Shown: positions 43,208 through 50,771 of the stretch, one piece after another
Layout: each line of letters starts with the position of its first letter
Numbering within the stretch: the first letter of the stretch is position 1
From: Sphaerisporangium viridialbum
GTDB taxonomy: Bacteria; Actinomycetota; Actinomycetes; Streptosporangiales; Streptosporangiaceae
Reading direction: 5' to 3'
Assembly (NCBI RefSeq): GCF_049674955.1
Contig: NZ_CP187232.1
Span: 8,308,001 to 8,372,000 of the forward strand
Length of the DNA: 64,000 bases
Made by a program: the position numbers and the translations under genes
Notes under the pieces: generated by a model
What the model was told of the DNA's origin: nothing
Databases searched by the model: none
What the model saw: the letters and a program-made list of their open reading frames with translations, nothing else

Positions 43208-45217
43208 TCAGAGGCCGGGCGGATCGGTCCCGGGGATCTCGCCTCGGCTCCAGCGGGCCGTCCGTTCGAGCGGCTCGACGGCCCGCGTCTCGTCGACGTG
43301 GATCACGGCGTCGAACTGGTCGCGCAGGCGGGCCCTGAAGTAGTGGCTCCGCCGCTCTGACTGGGGCCGGTAGACGGCGGCGACCATCCGCTCCAGGCGC
43401 GCGGAGCGCAGCACGTCAGCCGATCGCGGGGCCGCTGTGAACGAGGTGAAGAAGGCCTTCTCCCCGACCTCGTGGAACAGTTCCTCGTCGCTGTCGGACA
43501 GAGCGGGCCTCAGCCACTTGCGCTCCGCCGGGCCGCCCCAGAGGTCCGTCGCGGTGACCGTGCCGGTGTAGGTGGTGAGGCCGATGATCCGGCATCCGTT
43601 CCCGTGCCGCTCCCGTGCGAGCTGGCCGAGGTTGATCTCGCCGCGGCACGCCGCCTCCGTCGCCCGGGCGTCCCCCACGTGGGCGTTGTGCGCCCATACG
43701 ACGATCTTGGCGGGCCGGCCGCGGCGGCGGCCGAGATGGACGGCGAGCGCGTCCAGGGTGTCGGCCATGTGGTGATCTCGCAGGTTCCAGGAGGAGACCC
43801 GCCCGCCGAACATCGAGCGGTAGTGCTCGTCGGCCGTCTTCGTGGCCGCGGCGTTCAGCTCCGCGTAGAACAGCTCGTCCTCGGCCGGCAGCCCTTGTCT
43901 TCGCGCGGAGTCCATCGCCTGCCGCCTGAGCTCCACCAGCCGCCGGACCACCTCGTCCTCGCAGTCCTCCCCGGCCCCGCAGGCGGCCTTGATCCCGTAC
44001 ATCTGGCCGTCACCGCTGCCGAGGTGGTCGAAGCAGGCGTAGCGCTCGCGGGCGCGGGCCGCCGCGGCGGGGTCGACGCCTTCGAGGTAGGCGACCACCT
44101 CGTACATCGCCCGGTGGATCTCGTAGAGATCGAGCCCGTAGAAGCCGGCCTTGTCGGAGTGCCCGAGCACCCGGTCGTTGTGCTCGCGCAGCCATCCCAC
44201 GAAGTCCAGCACCACCGCGTTGCGCCACATCCAGGTCGGGAAGCGCTGGAAGTCGCGCAATGCCTCCTCCGCCGTCGCGTCCTGGCTGAGGCCCTGGACG
44301 TACCGGTTGACCCGGTAGGCGTCGGGCCAGTCGGCCTGCACCGCGACGGCGCAGAACCCCTTCTCCTCGATGAGCCGCCGGGTCATGGCGGCGCGGGCCG
44401 CGTAGAACTCGTGCGTGCCGTGGGAGGACCCGCCGATCAGCACCAGATGGGCGTCGCCCACGAGGTCGAACAGCGCCTCCGGCGCCGGGATGCCGTCATC
44501 CGCCGGCAGGGCCTCGGACCGGATGGCGGTGATCTCCGCACGGCCCTGCCCGCCCGCCCTGGCGGGCGCCGAGGTCGCGGACGCGCGCAGCAGGTCCCGT
44601 ACGTCCTCGACGGTGACCTCCGTGAAGTCCCAGTACGACTGGTCGGCGGAGAAGAACGGTGACGGGGTCGTCGCGCAGACCACCTCGTCCGCCTCCACCT
44701 CCAGCTCCTCGTAGGTGGCCTCGGAGGCGGCGGGCAGCGCGACGACGACGCGCGCGGGGCCCAGCCGGCGCAGGGCCTTGATCGCGGCCCGTACGGCCAC
44801 CCCCGTCGCGAGGCCGTCGTCGACGAGGATCGCGACCCTGCCGTGGACCTTCCGCGGCGTCAGATCCTGCCGGAAGTGCCGCTCCCAGCGGATGATCTCG
44901 CGTCCCTCCCAGCCGGCGACGTGCTCGACGACCTCCGGGGGGATGGCCAGGCCCCTGATCACGTCGTCGTTGAGCACGAGCGCGCCGTCCCCGGCGATGG
45001 CGCCCATCACGAGGTCCTCCTGCCCCGGGACGCCGAGCTTGCGGGCGACGAACACGTCGAGCGGCGCGCCGAGGGCCCTGGCCACCTCGTACCCCGCCGG
45101 GGCGCCACCGCGCGGCAATGCCAGCACCACGAGGTCGTGGCGGCCGCGGTAGTGGTCCAGCAGGCCGGCCAGCGCGCGACCGGCATCTCTGCGGTCGCGG
45201 AACAGACGGTCGGGCAT
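43208..45217 (-). CDS. Phosphoribosyltransferase-erythromycin esterase fusion protein
   Basis: 669 aa. Residues 1-~215 are a type I phosphoribosyltransferase (LALPRGGAPAGYEVARALGA; PRPP loop VAILVDDGLATGVA, ~126-139). Residues ~245-669 are an erythromycin-esterase/succinoglycan-type domain (GGSSHGTHEFYAARAAMTRR, WAHNAHVGDA, NLRDHHMADTL). Family members usually have G-E-A/S-x-H-G and V-E-A-D-W-P; here the two Glu are replaced (GGSSHG, VQADWPDA), so hydrolysis by the normal mechanism is doubtful. Start ATG 45217. Upstream of the hydrolase gene in one unit. Fusions of this type are common in actinomycetes; function unknown. Confidence 0.85.
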   Translation of the reverse strand: MPDRLFRDRRDAGRALAGLLDHYRGRHDLVVLALPRGGAPAGYEVARALGAPLDVFVARKLGVPGQEDLVMGAIAGDGALVLNDDVIRGLAIPPEVVEHVAGWEGREIIRWERHFRQDLTPRKVHGRVAILVDDGLATGVAVRAAIKALRRLGPARVVVALPAASEATYEELEVEADEVVCATTPSPFFSADQSYWDFTEVTVEDVRDLLRASATSAPARAGGQGRAEITAIRSEALPADDGIPAPEALFDLVGDAHLVLIGGSSHGTHEFYAARAAMTRRLIEEKGFCAVAVQADWPDAYRVNRYVQGLSQDATAEEALRDFQRFPTWMWRNAVVLDFVGWLREHNDRVLGHSDKAGFYGLDLYEIHRAMYEVVAYLEGVDPAAAARARERYACFDHLGSGDGQMYGIKAACGAGEDCEDEVVRRLVELRRQAMDSARRQGLPAEDELFYAELNAAATKTADEHYRSMFGGRVSSWNLRDHHMADTLDALAVHLGRRRGRPAKIVVWAHNAHVGDARATEAACRGEINLGQLARERHGNGCRIIGLTTYTGTVTATDLWGGPAERKWLRPALSDSDEELFHEVGEKAFFTSFTAAPRSADVLRSARLERMVAAVYRPQSERRSHYFRARLRDQFDAVIHVDETRAVEPLERTARWSRGEIPGTDPPGL

Positions 45218-45832
45218 GGCGGCCCCCCTAACGTGCTCGGAGGCGGACCACCCTTGGCGCACACCGGCCGGCGTGCGCGCACGCCGATCATGCCGCTGCC
45301 GAGGTGACCTCGGGCGGGCCTGGGCCGTTACCCCAGCCTACGCCTTCTCCCCGCGCGGGCCCCGGGGCCGTGTGCGACGTGCCTTTACGCGAGGCGAGCC
45401 GGCACGCCGGGCCCTATGTCCTGTTTCGCTGGAAATCTTAGTCGAAAAGCGCATTAAGTATGTCTTCGCGTCTTCATCATCGGCAAACGTCGCGCTATAT
45501 GGATTATTCCAGCGTTGCCGGGCCAACCCGTTTATCCCTCCCACCTGCGGAGCAGCGGAAACACGTAATTGACATGCCAAAGATCGGCACCGCATAATTA
45601 CACAGCGGCAACGGAAAGCCCCCGGAACACAGAGCGGTCCTCCCGTTCTGCCCGTTATCGATATGGCGAAGATCCCCCCGACCACGGCGAACAGCACACG
45701 CGACGCATTCGACCAGCATGTCCGGAGTTTCGTAAGTCTTCCCTTCGCGTCCATTCGGCGACACACGACCGCCCCCGGAAAGTCGCCGAGATTCACTGCG
45801 CACCAGGTTTTCCGACTGCCCTTTTTCCCATC
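45218..45832. other. Intergenic region before the encapsulin operon
   Basis: 615 nt with no supported gene. From ~45,430 to 45,830 it is distinctly lower in G+C than the surroundings. The open frames that cross it have no ribosome site and merge with shadow frames of the shell gene. It should contain the promoters of the divergent fusion gene and of the encapsulin operon; I cannot identify them. Confidence 0.5.
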
Positions 45833-46886
45833 CAGCGCGACAGTGATTGGTGGTGTGGGTTGTGACCGAGACAACCGACGCAGGAACGAACCCCCAAAAC
45901 GGCCAGGCCCCCCACAACGGCCAGACCCAGCAGAGCCTCGCCACCCAAGCGGCACGCAACCTGGCCACCACGACCAAGTCGCAACCGCAGATGCAAAGCA
46001 TCTCCTCCCGATGGCTACTGCGCATGCTCCCCTGGGTCCACACCCCCGGCGGCGCCTACCGCGTCAACCGCCGCCTCAGCTACGCCATCGGCGACGGACG
46101 CCTCAGCTTCACCAACCACGGCACCGACATCCGCGTCGTCCCCCCAGAACTCCGCGAACTCCCCCTGCTACGCCACTTCGACGACGACACCGTCCTCGAA
46201 GCACTCGCCAACCGCTTCACCCAAAACCACCACGAACCCGGCGACACCATCACCGAAACCGGCCAACCCGCCGACCACCTCATCCTCATCGCCCACGGCA
46301 AAGTCAACAAAATCGGCACCGGCGAATACGGCGACCACACCATCCTCGGCGTCCTCGCAGACGGCGACTACTACGGCGACCACACCCTCACCACCAACAA
46401 CCCAGCCACCTGGGAACACACCATCAAAGCCGTCACCCCCACCACCACCCTCACCCTCCCCCGCCAAACCTTCCAAGAACTCCTCACCCAATCACCCACC
46501 CTCCGCACCCACCTCGAAACCCACCACGCCAACCCCCGCCCCCCACAGAACAAACACGGCGAAGCCCTCATCGAAATCACCTCAGGACACGCCGGAGAAC
46601 CCCAACTCCCCAGCACCTTCGTCGACTACGAAACCACCCCCCGCGAATACGAACTCAGCGTCGCCCAAACCATCCTCCGCATCCACACCCGCGTCGCCGA
46701 CCTCTACAACCAACCCATGAACCAAACCCACCAGCAACTCCGCCTCACCATCGAAGCCCTCCGCGAACGCCAAGAACACGAACTCATCAACAACCCCGAA
46801 TTCGGCCTCCTCAACAACGCCGACCTCAAACAACGCATCCACACCCGCACCGGCCCACCCACCCCCGACGACCTAGACGAACTGCT
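45833..46886 (+). repeat. Direct repeat A, copy 1 (1,054 nt)
   Basis: By eye identical to 47379-48432 (offset 1,546). It begins 29 nt before the GTG start of the first shell gene and ends within codon 342. Exactness over more than 1 kb implies very recent duplication or gene conversion. Confidence 0.9.
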
Positions 46887-47292
46887 GGCCAACGTCTGGA
46901 AGAACCCCGCGTTCTTCCTCGCGCACCCGCTGACGATCGCCGCGTTCGGCCGCGAGTGCAGCAACCGCGGCATCTATCCGCAGAGCGTCATGCTCAACGG
47001 CCACGCGATCCCCTCCTGGCGCGGAGTCCCGCTGCTCCCCTGCAACAAGATCCCCATCACCAAGACCCGCACCAGCTCCATCCTCGTCATGCGCACCGGA
47101 GAAGAGAACCAAGGCGTCATCGGCCTCCACCAGACCGGCCTCCCCGACGAATACGAACCCAGCCTCTCCGTCCGATTCATGGGCATCAACGAACACGCCG
47201 TCATGTCCTACCTCGTCAGCGCCTACTACTCCGCCGCCGTCCTGGTCCCCGACGCACTCGGCATCCTCGAACACGTCGAAATCGGCCACTGA
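45862..47292 (+). CDS. Family 2B encapsulin shell protein, copy 1
   Basis: 476 aa from GTG 45862 (MTETTDAGTNPQ); upstream in-frame TTG/GTG codons are possible. Family 2B shells have an HK97-fold with a cyclic-nucleotide-binding-like domain inserted. Here the N-arm and first HK97 part (WVHTPGGAYRVNRRLSYAIG), the inserted domain (~residues 95-215; DHLILIAHGKVNKIGTGEYG) and the rest of the HK97 fold (IAAFGREC, IPSWRGVPLLPCNKIPI, LSVRFMGINEHAVMSYLVSA) are in order. In the insert the usual G-E of CRP is YYGDHT and no following Arg is seen, so cAMP binding is doubtful. Identical to copy 2 except residues ~343-379. Third codon positions are nearly all C or A. Confidence 0.93.
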   Translation: MTETTDAGTNPQNGQAPHNGQTQQSLATQAARNLATTTKSQPQMQSISSRWLLRMLPWVHTPGGAYRVNRRLSYAIGDGRLSFTNHGTDIRVVPPELRELPLLRHFDDDTVLEALANRFTQNHHEPGDTITETGQPADHLILIAHGKVNKIGTGEYGDHTILGVLADGDYYGDHTLTTNNPATWEHTIKAVTPTTTLTLPRQTFQELLTQSPTLRTHLETHHANPRPPQNKHGEALIEITSGHAGEPQLPSTFVDYETTPREYELSVAQTILRIHTRVADLYNQPMNQTHQQLRLTIEALRERQEHELINNPEFGLLNNADLKQRIHTRTGPPTPDDLDELLANVWKNPAFFLAHPLTIAAFGRECSNRGIYPQSVMLNGHAIPSWRGVPLLPCNKIPITKTRTSSILVMRTGEENQGVIGLHQTGLPDEYEPSLSVRFMGINEHAVMSYLVSAYYSAAVLVPDALGILEHVEIGH

Positions 47293-47295
47293 CCC
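46997..47295 (+). repeat. Direct repeat B, copy 1 (299 nt)
   Basis: Identical by eye to 48540-48838 (offset 1,543). It covers the last ~98 codons, the stop and 3 nt beyond. The offset differs from repeat A by 3 nt because copy 2 has one codon less in the variable block. Confidence 0.9.
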
Positions 47296-47378
47296 ACAAC
47301 CACCGACCAGCGGCCACCGCGCGGCCGCTCGGCGCGTACCCGCCGGCGCCGGACGGCCGGCGCGGCACCTCCTCCGTT

Positions 47379-48432
47379 CAGCGCGACAGTGATTGGTGGT
47401 GTGGGTTGTGACCGAGACAACCGACGCAGGAACGAACCCCCAAAACGGCCAGGCCCCCCACAACGGCCAGACCCAGCAGAGCCTCGCCACCCAAGCGGCA
47501 CGCAACCTGGCCACCACGACCAAGTCGCAACCGCAGATGCAAAGCATCTCCTCCCGATGGCTACTGCGCATGCTCCCCTGGGTCCACACCCCCGGCGGCG
47601 CCTACCGCGTCAACCGCCGCCTCAGCTACGCCATCGGCGACGGACGCCTCAGCTTCACCAACCACGGCACCGACATCCGCGTCGTCCCCCCAGAACTCCG
47701 CGAACTCCCCCTGCTACGCCACTTCGACGACGACACCGTCCTCGAAGCACTCGCCAACCGCTTCACCCAAAACCACCACGAACCCGGCGACACCATCACC
47801 GAAACCGGCCAACCCGCCGACCACCTCATCCTCATCGCCCACGGCAAAGTCAACAAAATCGGCACCGGCGAATACGGCGACCACACCATCCTCGGCGTCC
47901 TCGCAGACGGCGACTACTACGGCGACCACACCCTCACCACCAACAACCCAGCCACCTGGGAACACACCATCAAAGCCGTCACCCCCACCACCACCCTCAC
48001 CCTCCCCCGCCAAACCTTCCAAGAACTCCTCACCCAATCACCCACCCTCCGCACCCACCTCGAAACCCACCACGCCAACCCCCGCCCCCCACAGAACAAA
48101 CACGGCGAAGCCCTCATCGAAATCACCTCAGGACACGCCGGAGAACCCCAACTCCCCAGCACCTTCGTCGACTACGAAACCACCCCCCGCGAATACGAAC
48201 TCAGCGTCGCCCAAACCATCCTCCGCATCCACACCCGCGTCGCCGACCTCTACAACCAACCCATGAACCAAACCCACCAGCAACTCCGCCTCACCATCGA
48301 AGCCCTCCGCGAACGCCAAGAACACGAACTCATCAACAACCCCGAATTCGGCCTCCTCAACAACGCCGACCTCAAACAACGCATCCACACCCGCACCGGC
48401 CCACCCACCCCCGACGACCTAGACGAACTGCT
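47379..48432 (+). repeat. Direct repeat A, copy 2 (1,054 nt)
   Basis: Partner of 45833-46886. Between repeat B copy 1 and this copy lie 83 nt of unrelated, very G+C-rich DNA without a gene. Confidence 0.9.
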
Positions 48433-48835
48433 CTGCAGGCGAAGAAAGTCCCATTTCTTCGTGGCGCATCCGGAGACCATCGCGGCCTTCGGCCGCGAAT
48501 GCAACCGGCGTGGTGTGTATCCGCAGAGCGTCGAGATCGACGGCCACGCGATCCCCTCCTGGCGCGGAGTCCCGCTGCTCCCCTGCAACAAGATCCCCAT
48601 CACCAAGACCCGCACCAGCTCCATCCTCGTCATGCGCACCGGAGAAGAGAACCAAGGCGTCATCGGCCTCCACCAGACCGGCCTCCCCGACGAATACGAA
48701 CCCAGCCTCTCCGTCCGATTCATGGGCATCAACGAACACGCCGTCATGTCCTACCTCGTCAGCGCCTACTACTCCGCCGCCGTCCTGGTCCCCGACGCAC
48801 TCGGCATCCTCGAACACGTCGAAATCGGCCACTGA
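47408..48835 (+). CDS. Family 2B encapsulin shell protein, copy 2
   Basis: 475 aa from GTG 47408, starting 115 nt after the copy 1 stop. The protein equals copy 1 except for residues ~343-378: after DDLDELL this copy reads CRRRKSHFFVAHPETIAAFG where copy 1 reads ANVWKNPAFFLAHPLTIAAFG, and further on SVEIDG against SVMLNG. So copy 2 is basic where copy 1 is hydrophobic, one residue shorter, and acidic at the end. Both genes are intact. The two are likely to form a mixed shell around the polyprenyl transferase encoded next, but homo-shells are equally possible. Confidence 0.93.
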   Translation: MTETTDAGTNPQNGQAPHNGQTQQSLATQAARNLATTTKSQPQMQSISSRWLLRMLPWVHTPGGAYRVNRRLSYAIGDGRLSFTNHGTDIRVVPPELRELPLLRHFDDDTVLEALANRFTQNHHEPGDTITETGQPADHLILIAHGKVNKIGTGEYGDHTILGVLADGDYYGDHTLTTNNPATWEHTIKAVTPTTTLTLPRQTFQELLTQSPTLRTHLETHHANPRPPQNKHGEALIEITSGHAGEPQLPSTFVDYETTPREYELSVAQTILRIHTRVADLYNQPMNQTHQQLRLTIEALRERQEHELINNPEFGLLNNADLKQRIHTRTGPPTPDDLDELLCRRRKSHFFVAHPETIAAFGRECNRRGVYPQSVEIDGHAIPSWRGVPLLPCNKIPITKTRTSSILVMRTGEENQGVIGLHQTGLPDEYEPSLSVRFMGINEHAVMSYLVSAYYSAAVLVPDALGILEHVEIGH

Positions 48836-48838
48836 CCC
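48540..48838 (+). repeat. Direct repeat B, copy 2 (299 nt)
   Basis: Partner of 46997-47295. Identity ends 3 nt after the stop codon. The following DNA (48839-49106) is unrelated and holds no gene. Confidence 0.9.
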
Positions 48839-49106
48839 GCAACCGGATCCCCCACGGAAACGCCAGGCGGCCGTTCGCGTCGCCCGGCTCTTCCAGGCGT
48901 ATCGACGAGACCTCATCGCGGCCTCCGGGATCACGGCCGTCCATGGGCGAAAACTCAGCCCGGTTTTACAGTGAAGAGACCAGCTTTCTGTGGTCACAAC
49001 GGAGATTGACGGCGATAAGTGTGATGAAGTCGATGAAAGTCCTCCCCGGCGTGCTCGGGACTTTCGAACACGCCCAGTTCAGGCACGGAGGGAAGGGGTC
49101 GCGCGT

Positions 49107-50345
49107 ATGACCAAGGTGATGACCACGGGCCGGCCGGCGCACGAGGTGCTGGCCTGGAGCCGCGACCTGGCCGGCCCCGCACTGCGGTCCGCGGTGGAGA
49201 CCTTGCCCGCGTCGATGCGGCGCATAGCCGGCTACCACTTCGGCTGGCAGGACGAGCACGGACGTCCCACCACCGGCAGCGGCAGCGGCAAGGCCATCCG
49301 GCCCGCGCTGGTCCTGCTGTCGGCCGAGGCGGTCGGAGTCCCCACCGGCGCTCCGTCAGCAGTGCCGGCCGGCCCCGGCGGTCCCATCGGTTCGGCGATC
49401 GGCCTCAGCGGTCCCGTCGGCTCGGCGATCGGCCCCAGCGGTCCCATCGGCTCCAGCAGCTCCGGTGCTTCCGGTGGCCACGGTGGTTCCGATGGTTCCG
49501 GCGGTGCCGGGCTGGGAGCCGCTTCGGGTGCGCCTGGGGGGCTCAACCTCGGGGCCATGTCGGCGGCGGTCGCCGTGGAGCTGGTGCACAACTTCTCCCT
49601 GCTGCACGACGACGTGATGGACGGCGACGTGACCCGCCGCCACCGTCCCACGGCCTGGAGCGTGTTCGGCGTGAGCGCGGCCATCCTGGCCGGTGACGCC
49701 CTGCTGACCCTGGCGTTCGACGTGCTCGGCGCCGACGGCCACCCCGCCGCCCCGGACGGGGCGCGGGTGCTCGGCGCCGCGGTGCTCGACCTGGTCGAGG
49801 GCCAGAGCGCTGACACCGCCTTCGAAGCGCGGGCCGAGGTGAGCCTGCCCGAGTGCGTGAGCATGGCGGAGGGCAAGACGGGGGCCCTGCTGGGCGGTGC
49901 CTGCGCGCTCGGCGCCCTGTTCGGCGGGGGCACCCCGGAGCAGATCGAGCATCTGCGAGGATTCGGCGACCGCCTCGGGCTGGCCTTCCAGCTCGTGGAC
50001 GACCTCCTCGGCATCTGGGGCGACCCGGCGGTGACCGGCAAGCCCGTCTACTCCGATCTGCGCAACCGGAAGAAGTCCCTGCCCGTGGTCGCCGCCCTGG
50101 CCTCCGGCACTCCGGCAGGTGACGAGCTGGCGGCGCTCTACCGCCGCGACCAGGAGCTCACCGGTCCCGATCTCGTCCACGCCGCCGAGCTCATCGAGGC
50201 GGCGGGTGGCCGTGCCTGGAGCCAGTCCCGGGCCGACGACCTGCTGGTCGAGGCGCTCGGTCACCTGACGTCCGCCGACCCCGTGCCGAGGGCAGCCACC
50301 GAACTCACCACTCTCGCCCATCTGGTGACCCACCGCGACCACTGA
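49107..50345 (+). CDS. Polyprenyl diphosphate synthase, probable encapsulin cargo
   Basis: 412 aa from ATG 49107, behind GGAGGGA (49088-49094). Isoprenyl synthase motifs: SGKAIRPALVLLSAEAV, first Asp-rich LLHDDVMDGD (~165-174), QSADTAFE, second Asp-rich LVDDLLGIWGDP (~296-307) and NRKKSLPV. A ~65-residue Gly/Ser/Pro insert with repeats (GPIGSAIGLSGPVGSAIG) lies between the first helices, residues ~80-148. Family 2B shells are known to pair with polyprenyl transferases or terpene cyclases carrying disordered targeting segments, usually terminal; here the segment is internal. Product chain length cannot be fixed. No terpene cyclase is adjacent. Confidence 0.9.
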   Translation: MTKVMTTGRPAHEVLAWSRDLAGPALRSAVETLPASMRRIAGYHFGWQDEHGRPTTGSGSGKAIRPALVLLSAEAVGVPTGAPSAVPAGPGGPIGSAIGLSGPVGSAIGPSGPIGSSSSGASGGHGGSDGSGGAGLGAASGAPGGLNLGAMSAAVAVELVHNFSLLHDDVMDGDVTRRHRPTAWSVFGVSAAILAGDALLTLAFDVLGADGHPAAPDGARVLGAAVLDLVEGQSADTAFEARAEVSLPECVSMAEGKTGALLGGACALGALFGGGTPEQIEHLRGFGDRLGLAFQLVDDLLGIWGDPAVTGKPVYSDLRNRKKSLPVVAALASGTPAGDELAALYRRDQELTGPDLVHAAELIEAAGGRAWSQSRADDLLVEALGHLTSADPVPRAATELTTLAHLVTHRDH

Positions 50346-50354
50346 GCCAAGAGC

Positions 50355-50771
50355 TCAACGGGTGAGCGCCGTGACGATGCGGTCGAGGGTGGCGAGGTCG
50401 ATGGGGTCGAGGTCGCGCAGGGGTGGGGGCGGCTCACCGAGTATCGCCTCGGCGAGCGCGGCGGCCTTCTCCCCCTCGGCGGTCACGGTCACGGTCTTCT
50501 GGCGGCGGTCCTGCGGGTGCACGTCGCGCACCACCATGCCGCGCCGTACGAGATCGTCCACGACCAGCGTGGTGTAGGGAGCGTCCGTGCTGAGCTCGGC
50601 GGCGAGCTGCCGCATCGTGAGCGGGGTCACGGCGAGCCGGCGCAGCGCCTTGGCCCTGATGAAGCTCATGTCGAGCGCGTCGCAGACCTCCTTGCGCCGG
50701 TCGTACCGGTCGAGGACGAGAGCGCGCATGCCGTGCCAGACACGGGTGGCCATCTGGGGGTCGTGGCTCAT
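50355..50771 (-). CDS. MarR-family transcriptional regulator
   Basis: 138 aa. Winged helix: SFIRAKALRRLAVTPLTMRQ, then ELSTDAPYTTLVVDDLVRRG and the wing DVHPQDRRQKTVTVT. The ATG overlaps the stop of the MFS gene by 4 nt, so pump and regulator are one unit. It most likely represses that unit through the palindrome at 52224-52239. Converges on the polyprenyl synthase gene with a 9-nt gap. Confidence 0.92.
   Translation of the reverse strand: MSHDPQMATRVWHGMRALVLDRYDRRKEVCDALDMSFIRAKALRRLAVTPLTMRQLAAELSTDAPYTTLVVDDLVRRGMVVRDVHPQDRRQKTVTVTAEGEKAAALAEAILGEPPPPLRDLDPIDLATLDRIVTALTR

Noticed and set aside
43208..45217. Macrolide resistance gene
   Set aside because: The esterase domain is fused to a phosphoribosyltransferase and lacks two conserved Glu; no antibiotic cluster is nearby.
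45862..47292. CRP/FNR transcription factor, because of the cyclic-nucleotide-binding-like domain
   Set aside because: No helix-turn-helix follows the domain; the C-terminal part is the HK97-type shell fold seen in family 2 encapsulins.
45663..47411. Pro/His/Arg-rich frame overlapping the first shell gene (and its twin at 47389-49110)
   Set aside because: Frame-shifted reading of the C/A-rich shell gene; it consists of HPRRRP-type runs and reflects codon bias only.
45833..48838. Twin genes as an insertion sequence or transposon pair
   Set aside because: No transposase, terminal inverted repeats or target duplication; the repeated unit is the encapsulin gene itself.
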